DNA of 64,000 nucleotides from Gavia stellata (Eukaryota > Chordata > Aves > Gaviiformes > Gaviidae): positions 36,264,687 to 36,328,686 of the forward strand of contig NC_082598.1 in NCBI RefSeq assembly GCF_030936135.1, given 5' to 3'. Positions 37,924-52,800 of this stretch are shown piece by piece (within the stretch, counting starts at the first letter, position 1; each line of letters begins with the position of its first letter). A program made the translations under genes and the position numbers. The notes under the pieces are model-generated. The model was not told where the DNA came from. It saw only the letters and a list, made by a program, of their open reading frames with translations, and did no database searches.

Positions 37924-38013
37924 GGCTGGAGCTGTGTGACAGTGTACTGCACTAAAAGGGTTGAGATATCCTCATTTATTTGTCTACTGCAAAAGCCTGT
38001 AAGCAGTCCACAC
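37827..38013 (-). other. CFAP96: CFAP96 exon with 5' UTR and start codon
   Basis: The acceptor TTTACAG at 38,014 is followed by 90 bases of untranslated sequence, then ATG at 37,923-37,921. The preceding non-coding exon should lie in the CpG island near 39.9-40.1 kb. Minus-strand donor candidates there are TTGG|GTAAGT (exon end 39,896) and GAG|GTAACG (exon end 39,908). Confidence 0.7.
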
Positions 38014-39749
38014 CTGTAAACAAAAAGTTTATTTAAGTAAAATGCAACAAGTGTTGGTTAAAAATATTAGCAATAAATGTAATCTGAAGAAAGTAATCTA
38101 CAGTATGATTGACAGCTTTGGTGCTTATAGGACAAATGGACTATGTGGGATTTAGACACCATTGTATCTCCTCTGTTAAACAAATTCAAAACATGAGTGG
38201 GGAGAGAAAATCAAATGCATTTGTAATACAACGGCTGCAACTCTTACTCAATTTACATCATTTGGGTCAAAATTTAAAAGAGGTATCTTCAGAGTACTAC
38301 GATGAGAGGTTTTGGTGGCATTAACAGCTAGTAATAAAACATGCCAAGAAGCCTCCTTCTTCATTTTGTGGGTTATCTCTAGCAATGGTTTTCAGTCACT
38401 TTCTAATAACGGTATAGAAGGTCAGTGTATGGACAAATCTGGGGTAAAACATAAAAGTGGAATTTTGGAAGCCCTCTAACTAATCCAAGACCTGGTCATG
38501 GTAAATATTTCCAATTTCTTCTTGGTAAATGTTAGTTTTTCCTCATCATCACCCTCATTGGAGCCTGACAGCACTAAGGAAAATGCCTAATCAACAAGTG
38601 TAAGGAACTCAATGGCTTGAATAGAGAGCAGGCTTAGCGCTAGGATTACCAGGGATCTGATTCCCAGAGTGAAAACTAGTAGAAATGGGAATCAGAGTCA
38701 GCTAGAGGAAGAACTGCCTTAATATATGGTAGGTTCACCAGGAATGGAAATTAATTAAAGTAGAAGAAATTGGTTAATATGTTAGGAAAGCTATTTCTTG
38801 AAAGTCATGAAATATAAGAATTATCCAACAAATCAAGGCTATGCAAACAAACAGCTGAAGTATTTGTGTCCATACAGCTCAAAAGAGAGCAGGAAAGTTA
38901 ACACATTAGGGTGGAATACAGATTAAAGACAATGTAGCTCAAGTCCCATGCTGGTATTAACTATGGGGGCAAAGGCAAGATGGAAAATAAGAATGAAAAT
39001 AACTCAAGCAGCAGAAAACTCCGACAGATTAATATCACACGTTAGCTGTATCTGGCATGTGGGTGCAGAGTAGAAAAGCAGCAGCAGCATAGCAGTGGAA
39101 ATATATATAATAATACAGATTTTATATCTTTTATTAGAAGTATTAATATGCTGGAACACTGTGTACGATGGAAGGGCCAGCCACATTTTGCTTATGCTCA
39201 GCACACAGGATGGACAGCATGCAGAAGTTTTAACAAGCTTGAAGCAATTTTTTTTTGCAATGCGTGGAGGTTCACGCAGTGTGAAATGCCGCATCGCTTC
39301 ACCAGGTAAACTCAGTACTGTTATTTGATTATTGGTCGCTCTAGATGTTGGGTAAGGAACCAAAGGGCAGGTGACGACAAATAGCACTGAAAGAAGAAAT
39401 GACAGAAAACTGACCCTTAGAAACAAACTTAAGGGTTCGCTGTTAGGAAGCTAGTTGGCATTATTGATGAGGAGGGTAGGAATAATTTATCGAAAATAAA
39501 TAGACCCGGAATTAAATTCCGCAGTGTAAAGCAAAGATCGTTGATGAAGGGATTAATGGGACGGGTTTTTGGACCTCAGCAGTTCTGTGCGACTGAGGAG
39601 CTGTAACGAGGTGGACGAGCCCCACCTCCAAGCAGCAGTATTGCGAAGCAGCAGGCGGGCAAGCACGATTCTGGAGCGTCTCCCAAGGAATCGGTAGGAA
39701 AGGTGAGGAAACACCAATGTTTTGCCACAGAGCGCCGACACCAGATAAA

Positions 39750-40800
39750 CCATGGCTGGTTGCCCAAGCTAAAGAAAGCTCAACTCACGCACTACACCAC
39801 CGCGCGCCGGCCCACTGGTAAGCGCGGCAGCACCGCAGGGCATGGAAGGCCGGTGAATCAAGAGGGAACCGAGCGGCACCGCGGCACCTACTTACCCAAG
39901 CCGTTACCTCACTCGCATGAGACCGCCGCGGACGGGAGCGAGAGGCGGTATGGCGGCGGGGAGCGCCCGGCGCCGCCGCCCGCCTTCGGTTGGTGCCGGT
40001 TGCCCAGGAGGTGGAACAGCCCAACAGGCAGAGCGGGCGAGCCTATCCTATTCCCCCCCCCCGGCTCCCTGCATTGGTACGGCCCAAGGCGATCGCGGCT
40101 GCGCAGCACCTCAGTGCGGGTGTGCGGGGGGAGGGGTGAGAGGGCGCACCAGTAGTCACGTGGCTCTCGCGACGGTTCCTGCCGGCGGGGGGCGGATAAA
40201 CTGTCTCCCCACCTCTCCAGCTCGCGCGGTACCTCCTCCCGTGTGGGAGTGTGCGTGCGCGGGGAGGATGCGGTCGGGCTCGGTCCCTGCCGCGGCGCTG
40301 ACGGACGTGGTGAGTCCGCCCCTCCCCCGGGGACCCGGCGGGCGGGAGGGGGCCGCGGCGGCAGCAGCGCCAGCGCCTGGCGGCGACGGGGAGCTCCGTC
40401 CTCAGCGGGGAGGGGAGGGCTCGCGCTCGGGCTGAGCTAGCGGCGGGGCCGGGGTCTTGCCCTGGAGGACCCGCGGCCGCTCCCCCCTACACGCGAAACG
40501 GCCGCGGGGGAGCGGTCTGCGGCGCTGCCCCGTCCTGTGGCGAGCGGGGCGGGCGGGGGGGGGCTGGTGCCGGCCTGCCCGCGGCCGGGCGGGTGCTCCG
40601 TGGCGGCCTCCAGCCCCCCGGGGCCCCGCGGGGGGCGTGTCGAGGCCCCTGGGGCAGCTCAGGGTGCGGGGCCCAGGGCGTGCCAGACGGGGCGGTGGCA
40701 CCTGCCGCGCTGCCGCCTTCATCCGCCCCTCGCAGCCGCCGTTCCCTGTCGCCCTTGGCGGTCTCGGAGGAGCCTGCGTGGCTTCTGCCGGGGCTTTGTC
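39750..40800. promoter_or_regulatory. CpG island, bidirectional promoter of CFAP96 (-) and UFSP2 (+)
   Basis: This GC- and CpG-rich stretch contains the UFSP2 start exon (40,268) and the likely non-coding first exon of CFAP96 on the other strand. The head-to-head arrangement matches the human locus. No TATA box is evident near the UFSP2 start, as usual for CpG-island promoters. Isolated GTTGCC half-sites of the RFX X-box type occur near 39,760 and 40,008; neither has a clear second half. Confidence 0.75.
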
Positions 40801-43800
40801 GGAAGACCTCGTCATCCGGATGAGCCTCTATCGAAAGCCCAAATCCTTTCTTACTCATTTGTCGGAAGACCTCGTCATCCGGATGAGCCTCTATCGAAAG
40901 CCCAAATCCTTTCTTACTCATTTGCAGAGCTCTGCTTTCATTCCTGAACCTTGTTCTTGTGTTTTAATAATTCAAATAAAAGCCATCAACCCGGGCAAAC
41001 TTTTTTTCACGTGCTGGCACTTGTGGATCCCACGGTCCAAGACCTTTTTAAAGTACATAACTGCGTTCACTGAAATAGTTCAGGAACCAAAACGTCAGAC
41101 ATTACGATCTTGACTTTTTTGTTTCTTGGAGTAAACTTTGGCAATCCAGAATCACAGAAATCTGAAAATCCTTCGCCCAAAGCTGAAAGTGTAGTGCTTA
41201 CATTTTCATCAGGTGTACATTTTCATCAGGTGTGCATATCTCTTTATATATTTCTGCTTAGAATACTTTTAATGGAAAGAAAATTAGTCCTATGTTTTGA
41301 TTCTTTTATTTAATTAATAATGATAGCATTGCACCTGGAAGTTTCCCATCCTTTGTAAGTTATGTGATAAGTCCTTCAAAATTGTCCTAGTGTAATTATT
41401 CTAACAGGTGTTCGGTGGTTTTCTTAAAGCAATTAAGTCTGTGAAGCTTTTCTTTTTGTGGACTGTTAGATTGAGCAATACCCACAGTCTTCTGGGCTGT
41501 TACCTTTTGTTCCTCTCTGTGCTGGCACAGCTGTTTTTGTAGCGGTACGTTGAACCTGCCTGGATGAAAGTCTTCTCAATAAAAGGATGGGTTTCCATCT
41601 GGATGAGTTCTCTGATTAAGTTCATGTTGAAATGTCTGCAATGAGCAGTTGTGGGGACACAGAGCAAGGGCTTTGGAAGGGGAAAGAAACAGCTGGGTGG
41701 TCTCTGTGCTGGGATAACCGGCTCTTCTGTCAAATGTGAAACTCAGCCTGGGTTCTAGAGGTTGTGTGCCTGCCCCACACCCGCTTTTTTTTTTTCCCCT
41801 GAAGCTGTGATTTCCTAACCAAAATGCATGCACACTTACAGATGTGCTTATTTACCTTTCTGCTCTAATGCTCCTTGATTTACTTGAGCTGGAAGAAGAC
41901 CCATAAGATGAGCAACATGACATTTGGATTGAAACAATGACATTTTAACCAAAATATTTCTAAATGGTAAAAGTAGAAAATTAAGACTTTCATGTATGGG
42001 TAGGAAATGTGTTTTAAGGACTGTGTGTGTAGCAGCACTCATGTAATTGAGGTACTGGCTCCAGCAACTGTGTGCTGCTGTTCCACTCGGTTCCCTGTTT
42101 ATTCACTGGCCTTTTGTACCCTGAGCAGCTGCAGTATTTACCGGTGTGCTCGCACAGTGTGGCATAATAACAGTCAATTGTAACTGGAGAGAAAGAATGT
42201 TCAAATAACTATTCATTTTCATTGCTTCTTTTTTCTCCTTAGGTAATTCTAGAAGCTATGGACATACTTTTTAGAATAAGAGGAGGCTTGGATCTTGCAT
42301 TTCAGCTAGCAACTACTGATGGTGTGTCTATAAGACTATAATAGATTTCTTAATAAAAGATTATTTATGTAAATGTTAATTAACTGGCTATGATGTTTAT
42401 TTTCATGGCATTCCTCCTAAACCCTGAAAGATTATGTCAAAAAAAAGTTATTCTTAATCTCCATTAATTTTCTGACAGTCTTTCTACTGTATGTTTTTTA
42501 TTTTAATTTGAAGTTAAGTTTAAATATCTTTCCTACTTTCAGATGTGTTATTGGGATCACTTTTCAGTTTGATCCCAAAGTTGACCCTGAAATTCTAAGC
42601 AAACAGAGAATATCTTAATGACAGTGAATTTGGTAATAATAGGATTATATTAATAATACGGTTTTGAAATTGTGGTCTAGTCTTTCTAGAACAATAGAGA
42701 AGATGAACAAGCTAACTAGTTATTCTACTGAATTTAGACGGGATTGGCTACTGCAATTCCATGTGGTAACAAGGGACTAGACCATATGGTGTTATCTAGT
42801 CCCACATTCTTGCATAATGTGAAATTAACTTCAAAAAAATCTACTCGAGGCTATCAGTGGCCATTGAGCTGTCAGAGTGCAGAAGGAGGGTGTCTTTAGC
42901 TCAACTGTAGGTCATTCTGCATTTTAAAAGGACATGTCTTTACTAGAAACTCCGAATTCGGTGCTAATGAACCTTGAAAAGGAACTTGGGCTCATTTCAG
43001 TTCATGATGTGGAATAGAAGTGTGGAATAGGTTGGCCTAATGCACACTAACGTTTTATGAATTGCATCCTCCGAGAAAGGCTATTTATTTGACTTTCTTT
43101 ACAGTGTAGTGAATTTTAACCACAGTGAAGCAGAGTGATACTGAGACTGTCCAAGTGCAGCATAATATTCTCCAGAGAAATAGTTAGTATGTGAATATGG
43201 CAGACCACTCCTTTGAAGGCAGTGAGGTTTTTTTTGGAGGAGATTTAGCTAAATATGTTGGGGTTTGTTTGATTTTTCTAATACTGTAGCTTTTATAGAC
43301 CTTTAGATTTGGCCATTATTAGTTGTCTTTTGCACTAAGTTATTGTGTTAAAGAAATACAGTTCAGCATAGTCTTTCATAGCTTGTTAGGCTTTGTGTAG
43401 CTTGTTGCATTATAAGTAATGTTAATCTCCTCAGTGAGGAAAACAGTGCTGGTAATGTGCAAAAGTTGCTCTGTCATATCCAGTATTGGTTCAGGCTGTA
43501 AGGAGTGGGTGAAATTTAAAAAGTCAAAAGCTCTGAAAGACAGACGTCTATACCAGTAGTAAAAAGTCAGGCTGACCAGGGTGTGGCTTACAGTTACAGG
43601 TGTACATTGGCCAAAATTTTGGTCTGCAGCTGGAGTGCAAGCCTTGCTTTTCCAAAGATTTAGTATGTTTTTGGTTTGTATTTCTGGATAATGATATGAA
43701 GTCAGAAACATGTGACTCAGATTGAATCTTTGCAGTATTTACTCAAAAGACTAAATATAACCATATGTAGAAGTTTGTACATAGGATTTTGTTTGTAACT

Positions 43801-46800
43801 GTAGGCTTGGTTAAGAGTTATTGATGTGAGAATTGACTACGGTGTAGGTTTATTCTTCTGTAATTCATTCAGCTCTTCATATTTGACAGCATCTGAGAGA
43901 AACAGTACACTTTTGTTCAGGCAGGTATGAGTGTGAATATTTGAGACGGACCTGCTAAGTGAAATCTAATCTCAGTTTTTGTTTACATAGCCATTTTTCT
44001 GATCATACCAGCACTTACGTTTTTATTCCAAGTCAAAACATAGCAATTTTTTTTTAAATGTAAGCCCAGCAGCTATAACAAAAGTGAGGGAATTTTCTAG
44101 GCTAACTGAATCCTTATTGTGTTTCAGAGGCATCAACAAAAAAGGCGTTAGGATATGTTTTCAGTGATCTTGCAAACAAACTGTCCTCAGATGTCCTTGT
44201 ACTAAGAATTTGCCACAGTTCAGTCTATGTGTGGCCTAACAATGGTAGGAACACTGTTCCAGAGCTGACTGATGATTCTGCTTGTAAGGAGATAAGACGA
44301 TTTATACAGTGAGTATATTTAAAAATACATATTTTTTAATAGATTAATTTCATATTATAGAAATTTCTCTTTCTGTTGATACTTCAGACTTGATCAAGAT
44401 GATGAGACCAAACGAAAGCTTGGGAAAAAAAAGGATAAAAAGTTACAAGATATGGTATGTGTCTCACCACACTAATAAATTATATCAGATAACCTATCAT
44501 CTAAACACTTTTAGATCTGCCCTCCCTAGGCTTTTCTGTACACAAATAGACATTGACATGACTTAAAAGAATCCTTTTAAAGTCATTGAGACTCAGCATG
44601 AATGCAGAGATGCACCTACAGTAGATCAGTACGTAGAAGTTTGTCTTTAACATGACTAGCTTTTTTAAACCCAATTATTTCATTACTGAGTTTGATACCA
44701 AATATCTACAATCTTACTTTTGCCTTCTTGGTGCATGTGTTGTTGGAGGTGTACTATTGGTGTATTTATTCTCTGCAGCAGCAGATAGTCAATATAGATC
44801 TCATGTTGGAAATGACGTCTTCCTTAGCTGCTTTGGCTCCAGTCATTGAAAAGGAAAATAAGGAACACCACTACGTTAATATGACATTACCAGTTGATGT
44901 TGTTGTATCTGTTTCTCCAGAAGAAACATGGGGACAGTAAGTGTTATACTGAACTTGTAATTTTTCAGCTTCATTTCTTCTTTTTCTTGAAATAATGAAG
45001 TAAAGCTATCATTAATCGGTTTAATGAAGTACCATATAGTATTTTTGTACTGGAATTTTAACTGTATAAATAATTAAAGCTACTATAGACAGTTGTTAGC
45101 TTTAATCTCAAGACACAATCTTTTGGTTATCTACAAAAGGTTCAGTTTATCAATGTCTGACAGATTTGATAACTCATAATCATTGCTTAGCAAGGAATTC
45201 CGAAAATAAGGAGAATGTTCTAAAAATTCTTGTAAGTATGTGAGTGTATATAAAAGTGAGAGTTGGAGTGTATTTGATGAGTCTCTGTAATCTCAGTACT
45301 ACGTTAGGGGCTGCAGCTAGGTAAGCGAAGGTGGAAAATGTTAGAGTCTTCCTCTGCATTTTTAACTTGCATTTTTTCCATAGGATTTGACTCCGAAGGA
45401 CGCTAAATGGGGTGGATAAAATGCAAAAAAACCCCATATAGTCATATCTGTAACTTCTATTCAGCAAATACTCATAATGGTTGTGTTTCTGATATAAGAC
45501 CAGGGTACCTGCACTTTGGAGGGTTGAATCACTAAGGAGTAGTTTCTGTGTGCAGACATGCTTTGAGTAAAGCACAGTGAGGTTCTGTCTTTCTCTGTGG
45601 GAGTGGAAGCATGGAAGTAGTAAGTTCATTAGGCCAGGTGCAAATATGCATATAAGTATTGTGTAACTATCAGAGCTATGAGAGAAAGTGATCCACCATC
45701 ACTGTTCTACTTTTTAAATGTTCTCCCTTATACTTTGCAGGGTACAAAATCTCCTGGTGAAAGCAATTCACAGACAATTAACTGACATGGAAAGATGTAT
45801 CATGAAATACATGAAGGGAACATCAATTGTGGTACCAGAACAATTTCATTTCCTGTTACCAGGAAAAAATCACCTTGTAACAATCTCATATCCTACAGGT
45901 ATTTCAGATGATCAGCTGGAAAGTTACAGGAAGGTAAAGCAAACAAATACTAACAGAACCTGATTTTTAAAAAAAAAAAAACCAATATTATTACTGTAAC
46001 TGAAGCAGTGGTAAAGCTTTTCATTTAGCCAATGTAGAATAAATACTAACAGATACTGCTATTTTTTATATTTATTTTTATTATAAATGAAGCAGTATAT
46101 TGAATGTGGAAGCTTGATTTATTAGAAGTTATTTTATAAAATGTGCCAGATACCATTTTTGTAAAGGAACAATAGAAACTTTAAAACCACATAGGATTTG
46201 TTTTAGATAAGTTTTATCTGAATTATACTTCTGGTACTGTATTCTTTGAATTTCTCCACTTCCGTGGTAGAATATCAGATTACCTGTAGTGTGTTATGAC
46301 TTTCAAGCTTTAACAGGTGTCCTGAAAGGGTTAGGGTTGGGGTTTTTTGTTTGTTTTGGTTTCTTTCTTGGGGTTGTGTGGTGTTGGGTTTTTTGTTTGT
46401 TTGTTTTGGGAGGGCTGCTTTTTGTGGCTCACAGCTGACCAGCCTTAGCTAGCTTTTGTTTGGTTGGTTTTTTCCTTCTGGGTTGGCACATCTAGAAAAA
46501 AGGAATATGGATGAGGTGGAAAAATGTTCTGATGTGGCAGTCCTTTCAGACTGAGATGTGTACCTGGCAGATACCAGTTCGGGTCACACTGTTAGACATA
46601 CTGAGTGTGTGGAAAGAATCTTCTGCTGCCTTAGAGGTGGAGAAGCCATGGGGATTTTTCATTTTCTTCTTCCCTGTGCAGTATCACTATGTATATAAAA
46701 CCTAATCTATTCCTTGCATTTGCAGAAGCCTCAGGCATTAGTGGCACTTTAAGTCTTTCCTGCTCTCTCTCTCTCTTCCCTTCACTTTTATAGGCTGATT

Positions 46801-49800
46801 GCTAAGTGTTACTGTAGCTAATGTAGTTAGGTTCACTGTTGGGTCATCTGCATAAAACATATTGCTTGTGTTACATTATCCTAGATGATCTCATCATTCC
46901 TTTCACTCTTAAGCTCTGTGAAATAAGACAATATATGTCTTTAAATGTGGCTGCTCTGTTGTAAACAGTGCTTAAGAGATTTAAAAATAGACAGAATCTG
47001 CTTAAACCATAAGCTCAGTATGTTAACTTTGTCTCAGTATGTGGTATTTGTATGTCTTCAATATCAGTTAAGATTATAATTCAGTGTGTCCATCTATATG
47101 ACTACATAGACAAAACTAATTCTTTTCTGTTATGGTGTATTTTATCATGCTTTCACAAGACACTTGTCACTCATACCTTCAGTGGGGCTCCAGTGGCAGG
47201 CGTTACATAACAGGACTCCATAAAATAGTGGGCCCTTTAGCTAGGAGGTAAGCCTGCAGGAGTTTCCTTTGAGAGGTGAGATCTAGTAGTAAATGGACAT
47301 GCTGAATATTTAATGAAACAGATTTTAATATATTAATTTGCTAAACTATGCTGTTAAAATTGTTTGTTTTTATTGTTACTTACAATGTGATGTTTCTTTC
47401 AGTCCAAAATTTGAATTGTGCTCTTTATTTTTATTCTAACTTGCATGTAGGAATTGCATGGGTTATACAATCTGCCTTGTGACAGACCATATTTCAAGAG
47501 AGCAAATGCTTATCATTTTCCAGATGAACCATATAAAGATGGATATCTCAGAAATCCACATTTGCATCTTAATTCACCGGGTACAGAGTCTGGTATGGTA
47601 AGTTTAAACTGAAACATTTTGTAAGAAATTACTTTTTTATTTTACTTGAGACTTGTTGTTAAGCAATTTAGATAGTCAATATTGTATAGATGAGAAAGTG
47701 AAGTAACTGTCACGGCCTTTTAAGCAAAAGGGCTTCTGTGCACAAAATGGCATTGCTTTAGCTATATTTGTCCCAAAGAAATTGCATTTTCTTGAAACAG
47801 GATGTACACATTTTTAGCATGTGTTTTTGAAAGTTTCTCAGAACCAGGACAAGAAATTAAAACTATGAATGGAGATGTTTAGGAGACAAAAAAGGGAGGA
47901 GTAATCATGTGTGAATAACAGCTCTTCAATTCTTCTAAAAGATTTGCAGTCCCCAATTGAAAGCTTTTACAGTGCAAGTGACAGGTCATATGACTTCTCT
48001 GAAAATTGATCCAAGTGTGATCAGATTCATTTGTATTATCTCTTTCTGTGCAGGTTTATTTAGTACATGGTGTGTATAGTTATCACCACTATATGCAGGA
48101 TCGGATTGATGACAGCGGTTGGGGCTGTGCTTATCGGTCTTTGCAGACAATCTGTTCTTGGTTCAAGCAGCAAGGTTACATTGATACACCTATACCAACA
48201 CACAAGCAAATTCAACAGGTACAGAACATCTAGGCAGATTAATTATTTTATGCATATTTGTCTAGAAAAGTTTTTATAGATTACTTTTAAAATATCAAAT
48301 TCATGTATTTGAGACTTTGGATTTGTGTGATATTTTTAATTTACCTCTTAAATTTAACTATAGTAGTTCTGAATTACTATTTTTAACAAGTTTTATTATA
48401 GGACATCTGTCTCCAAATGTTTATCAGTGTCGGGTGACATTATCTGTACAAATAAGACTCATTAAAATAGTCTTCTAAATATTTCCTTGGATTAATGTTC
48501 TATTAGAAGCTCAGATAATGACATTTTCATTGTTTTTGTCAAATGAAAGAAAACAAAGAAGTCAATGTGTCATATTAAAATCAGTTTAAAACTCACTTTT
48601 GTCTTCAGTGACAGCTGGATTAGTCCCCAGATGCTATGCATTGATTTACTGCTTTCTTTTGCAACTTTGCCTTTGAGAGTAGTGGGCTTTTCCTGTTTTT
48701 TGAACTCTCCTTCACTTCCATTTCTATTGTGAATTTGAATGCATACCTGAATATGTTAGTTTCTGTTAATTCACTGAAGAAAACTGTAGGCTTGGGTAGC
48801 TAATATTGTATGCCTAGCAGGAAATACTGCAATTCTAAAATTCTAAAAATAGTTATTTGTGTTATATTTATTTATTGATCATTTTTAGCAAAGTTTGATT
48901 CAGTCCATAAAACAACTTTCATCATACTTAAACAGGGATGTGAGCACTGAAGTTAAAACTGCATTTCCTGAACATCTTTGTCCACACCTAAACCTAAAAG
49001 CAACTGAAGTCCATGTACTCCTCCTAGTATTTTTAGACATCTAGAAGAGGGCAGCAGCCTTCAGGAGACTTTGTGGGCTTTGTATCCTGAGCAGAAAAGG
49101 CCCCTCAAGTGCTGCATGTAACGTATAAGCCTCAGAATGGAGAACAGTTTAAAATAAACCACAACCTTCAGTGTATTTCAGTGGCCTCTTCCTCAGAGCA
49201 CTATTTTAATGGATCCTTTTCTGAGATGCTTTGAACAGGAATCCAGGTACTTCAGTCTGTGAAGTGGATTCTGCAGTACAAATGATGCACTATGTTACTG
49301 GACAGTGCTCACCATCCCAGCTTGAAGTCTCCCTGTGGACCTGGGGTTATATTCTGTGCTTATAGGGCACTGTCTGTGTTAGTGTTCAAGTGGCATTTCC
49401 AAAACAGAACTGCAATGAATGAATTCAACATCTGTTTGTCTGCTTTTGACCGGCTAGGTTCAAAACACGTTCCCATACATATAAACCAACTTTGTTCACA
49501 AAAAGTGGTGGAATTGCCTACTATATGTTGTTGACATTTGTTTTTCTTCATCATGATGTTGCAAAGGCACTGGTTGATGCTGGAGACAAGCCTGCAGCAT
49601 TTGTTGGGTCACGGCAATGGATTGGTTCGATTGAGGTACAGCTTGTTTTGAATCAGCTTTTCGGAATAACATCAAAAATATTATTTGTCAGGTAAGAATC
49701 AGTATCTGCTGAATAGCTCAGTAATTATTAAAAAGACTGAATGCCTTAAAATGCAAATTACCATTATGAAACATGGGCTAGTAAAAGAGATAATAAATCT

Positions 49801-52800
49801 TTTAAGGGTTCTTTGTTCATAAACCCTGTATTTCTCCCTTTGGTTGTGCTAAGTGCTTACAAATGAAGGTGTTGCTAGATTTCTTGTGAGCTTGGGGTTC
49901 CAGTTTGCAGTCTCCATAAATTGCGTAATGATATGCAAACTGATGTGAAATTCAGCTTATTCCTTTGCACCACAAACATGATTTTTGAAGCAGGCACACA
50001 GCCTGGTGGTCATCATGAACCGAATGCATACTGACAGTAAATTATTACTTTGTCCACACAGCTAACCCATCAGTTCAGGATTGAGGCAGATTGCTGAGCA
50101 GCCTGGAAATAGTGTTCTCTTTTCTGGGTTTGTGTGACAGATAAAACAAGGGATTTGTTTGTGTTCTGACAATCTGACACCCTCATGCACAATAAAGAAC
50201 CCTACAAATATATTTGGGAGAAAAAGAATAATGTTCAGCATTTATCAGAATTAAAACTACTGGATTTCTGTCATCTAGGCAGCACTAAGCGGACTAAGAA
50301 ATCCCTGAAAATTTTTGTCATAAATAACAATCATGAAATAAAGAATATATACTAACTTAGTGTGTATGAAAAGTCTAGTCAAACAAAATACTACTCATGA
50401 GTTATGTTTATTTAGAATATCTACAGTAGAATTTACTCTAAAAGAGCATGTGGCGATGGTGATTCTTAATGGTTCTTCAATATTTTCTGAAGCTTTATAC
50501 AGCCAATTTTAATCTTTTTTTGTTCCAGAGCTTGTATTTGCAGATGATCCACCTACTATTTATAGCAGCTGTGGCAGGCCCTGCCAGTATGAAGGTTTTT
50601 ATTCCTGCACATAAGAATATAGAACAGATTCCTTTGTGAACTGGCTAGGATTGTTCATAGTGCTGCTACAAGGGAGCACCAATGTTTTTTAGGACTATGA
50701 AAAGCCAATGTTACTACCATGATGAGAAGAAGTGGTGTCATGCATCTTTTTCAGCTGGTCACTGGCAGTGGATAGCATTTTTGTCTTGGGCTTATTTCCA
50801 GCTAGTATCTCTAACTCTTTATGGAAATAGGACTTCACAGCTGCACCAGCAACACGAGTACTCAATCCATTATTTAAAGGCACCGTTTCCAAGAGTTCCA
50901 GTTTTGTATTCCATCTGCATTTAATCCATCTCTCCAGGCACTTGAGAAGCAGGCACACAGGCTTTCTTTGGCTTTTCAAAAGGTTAACCACTATGTGAAG
51001 AAATACAAAGGCAAGATATTAAAAATATCTGTATTAATTTCCTTTCCTAGCTTCTGTCACCACTTTTGGGAGTACTGTCAGTCTTCTAAGGGGAATGTGA
51101 GTCTCTGGCGTATGTCTTCAGCTCCACATCCTGGAATACGTGCATGTATTTCTCTTCCGTGTAGACTTCTGTCTGTAGCTGGTCCCCATTGTTGAAAGGG
51201 AAAGCAGGGAGATTATAACAAAGCTAAGTTCAGTGTTGCTTTGAACAGATTACTAATGTTGTTTGAGATTTGATTTCTTTAAAGCCAACATGGGTATGAG
51301 TGGAAACCTATCTTAAGAGATGTCATGCTAAACACCTTTATCAGTGCCTTACTTTTGTTATGTTTCTGATGAAGTTCTGTTACTTCAGACTTCCCCTTGC
51401 TGACAAATGTAGCCAGTCTGTTTTTCAACCACTTGAAGGGGGGCATTGGGGTTTACCAGCTGTCCCCACTGTGGGGGACAAGCAGGAGGTGTGTTATAGA
51501 AGCTGGAGGACTCCAGGTGCTCCTGTGGCAACTGGGCTTACAGCAGATTCATTGGTCCAACCAGAGTCTGTAAGTTGCGTTTAAAAAACTTTTTTCAGAT
51601 TGTCCCAGGATGTTTATACAGGAAAACTCTAAGACACTTTCTAATCAGTTACCTCTGCAGTTAATGAGTATAATGGATAATTAGAGAATTAAGCCCAGTG
51701 AGGATGACAAATCTATTGTTGTTTTTCTTACCCAGCCAGGGTTCTGAACTAGCATTGCAGGGAAGAGAGCTTGCTAATCATTTCAAGACTGAAGGAACTC
51801 CAGTTATGATTGGTAAGTGCTTGAGTATCGAAGAATGCCAATGAAAGTGCGTGGCCTCCCTATGCTAAATTTCATTTTGGTTAGAACTCATTCCGTTTAC
51901 TGGACAAGAGTTAATGAAAACTCTAGATGCATTTGAAACTATGCTTTTCCCCAGGGAGCCTGAAAAACAATACAGTTTAGTCTGGCTGGTATCTTTTCAC
52001 TCAGTATTTCTCCCAAGCTCAATATTAAACCTGCTAACAAAAGTCAGTCCTAATGGTGTTCTTAAACTGCTGTTAAAGTCAGAACTCAAGAGCTGACTTC
52101 TACTCTCTAGAGGACCAGAGGTTCAGTTTCCCCAAAACTTCCCATCACAGAAGACTATTGTTTATCTGGCTTTGAAGAGAAGGGTATTATCCGAATTCTT
52201 TTTAAGACCAGTTTTAATAATCTGAAATGTTGGTAACATTAGAAATGCCATTCGTAAGAATGCTGTAACTTTAATTGAGCTATTTCTAAGACAGCTGTAG
52301 TTTAGAAAATGAAGAATATTGAAAATACCATTTTGAATGTTAATAAGATTTTAATCTTAGCAATTTTTGCAATCTGTATTTAGCACTCCATAAAGATAGT
52401 TTTACTCTCTCAAATTAGAGGTGCCAGAAGTCCAGATTTTGGTATGAAATATTCTTGGCCTTTCAGCAGCCTTTGTCTGAATTTCAAGAATTTAGAATCC
52501 TATATTGAAAAGTCTTTTAGACTGTAACTTACCTTTCCCTGTAATGCTCTCTTGTGGATTGGCTTAATTTTTGTTGTTGTTGGGGGCGGGCAGAGGTTGG
52601 CTTTTTCGGGTGGTTTTTGGGTATTTTTTGCTTGTGTTTTTTTGGGGATTTTTGCAGTTCCTATCTTTTGTGTGGAGTCATTACTGCAGTATCCCAAGGA
52701 CGTCAACTTGTCATGCTATCTGAAAGAAATGTGCAAGAGTCGGCCTGGGGCCAGCTCATCAAAATATCCCCTTTCTCGGTTTGCAGGCTAGAGAAAGGGG

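Noticed and set aside
39703-40440. ORFs of 150 and 172 codons around the UFSP2/CFAP96 island
   Set aside because: GC-driven. The real UFSP2 exon 1 is the 14-codon stretch 40,268-40,309, confirmed by splice phase to exon 2.
49292-49554. 80-codon ORF before UFSP2 exon 9
   Set aside because: It lies in intron 8. The true exon starts at 49,567 in phase with exon 8, and the ORF has no similarity to the family.
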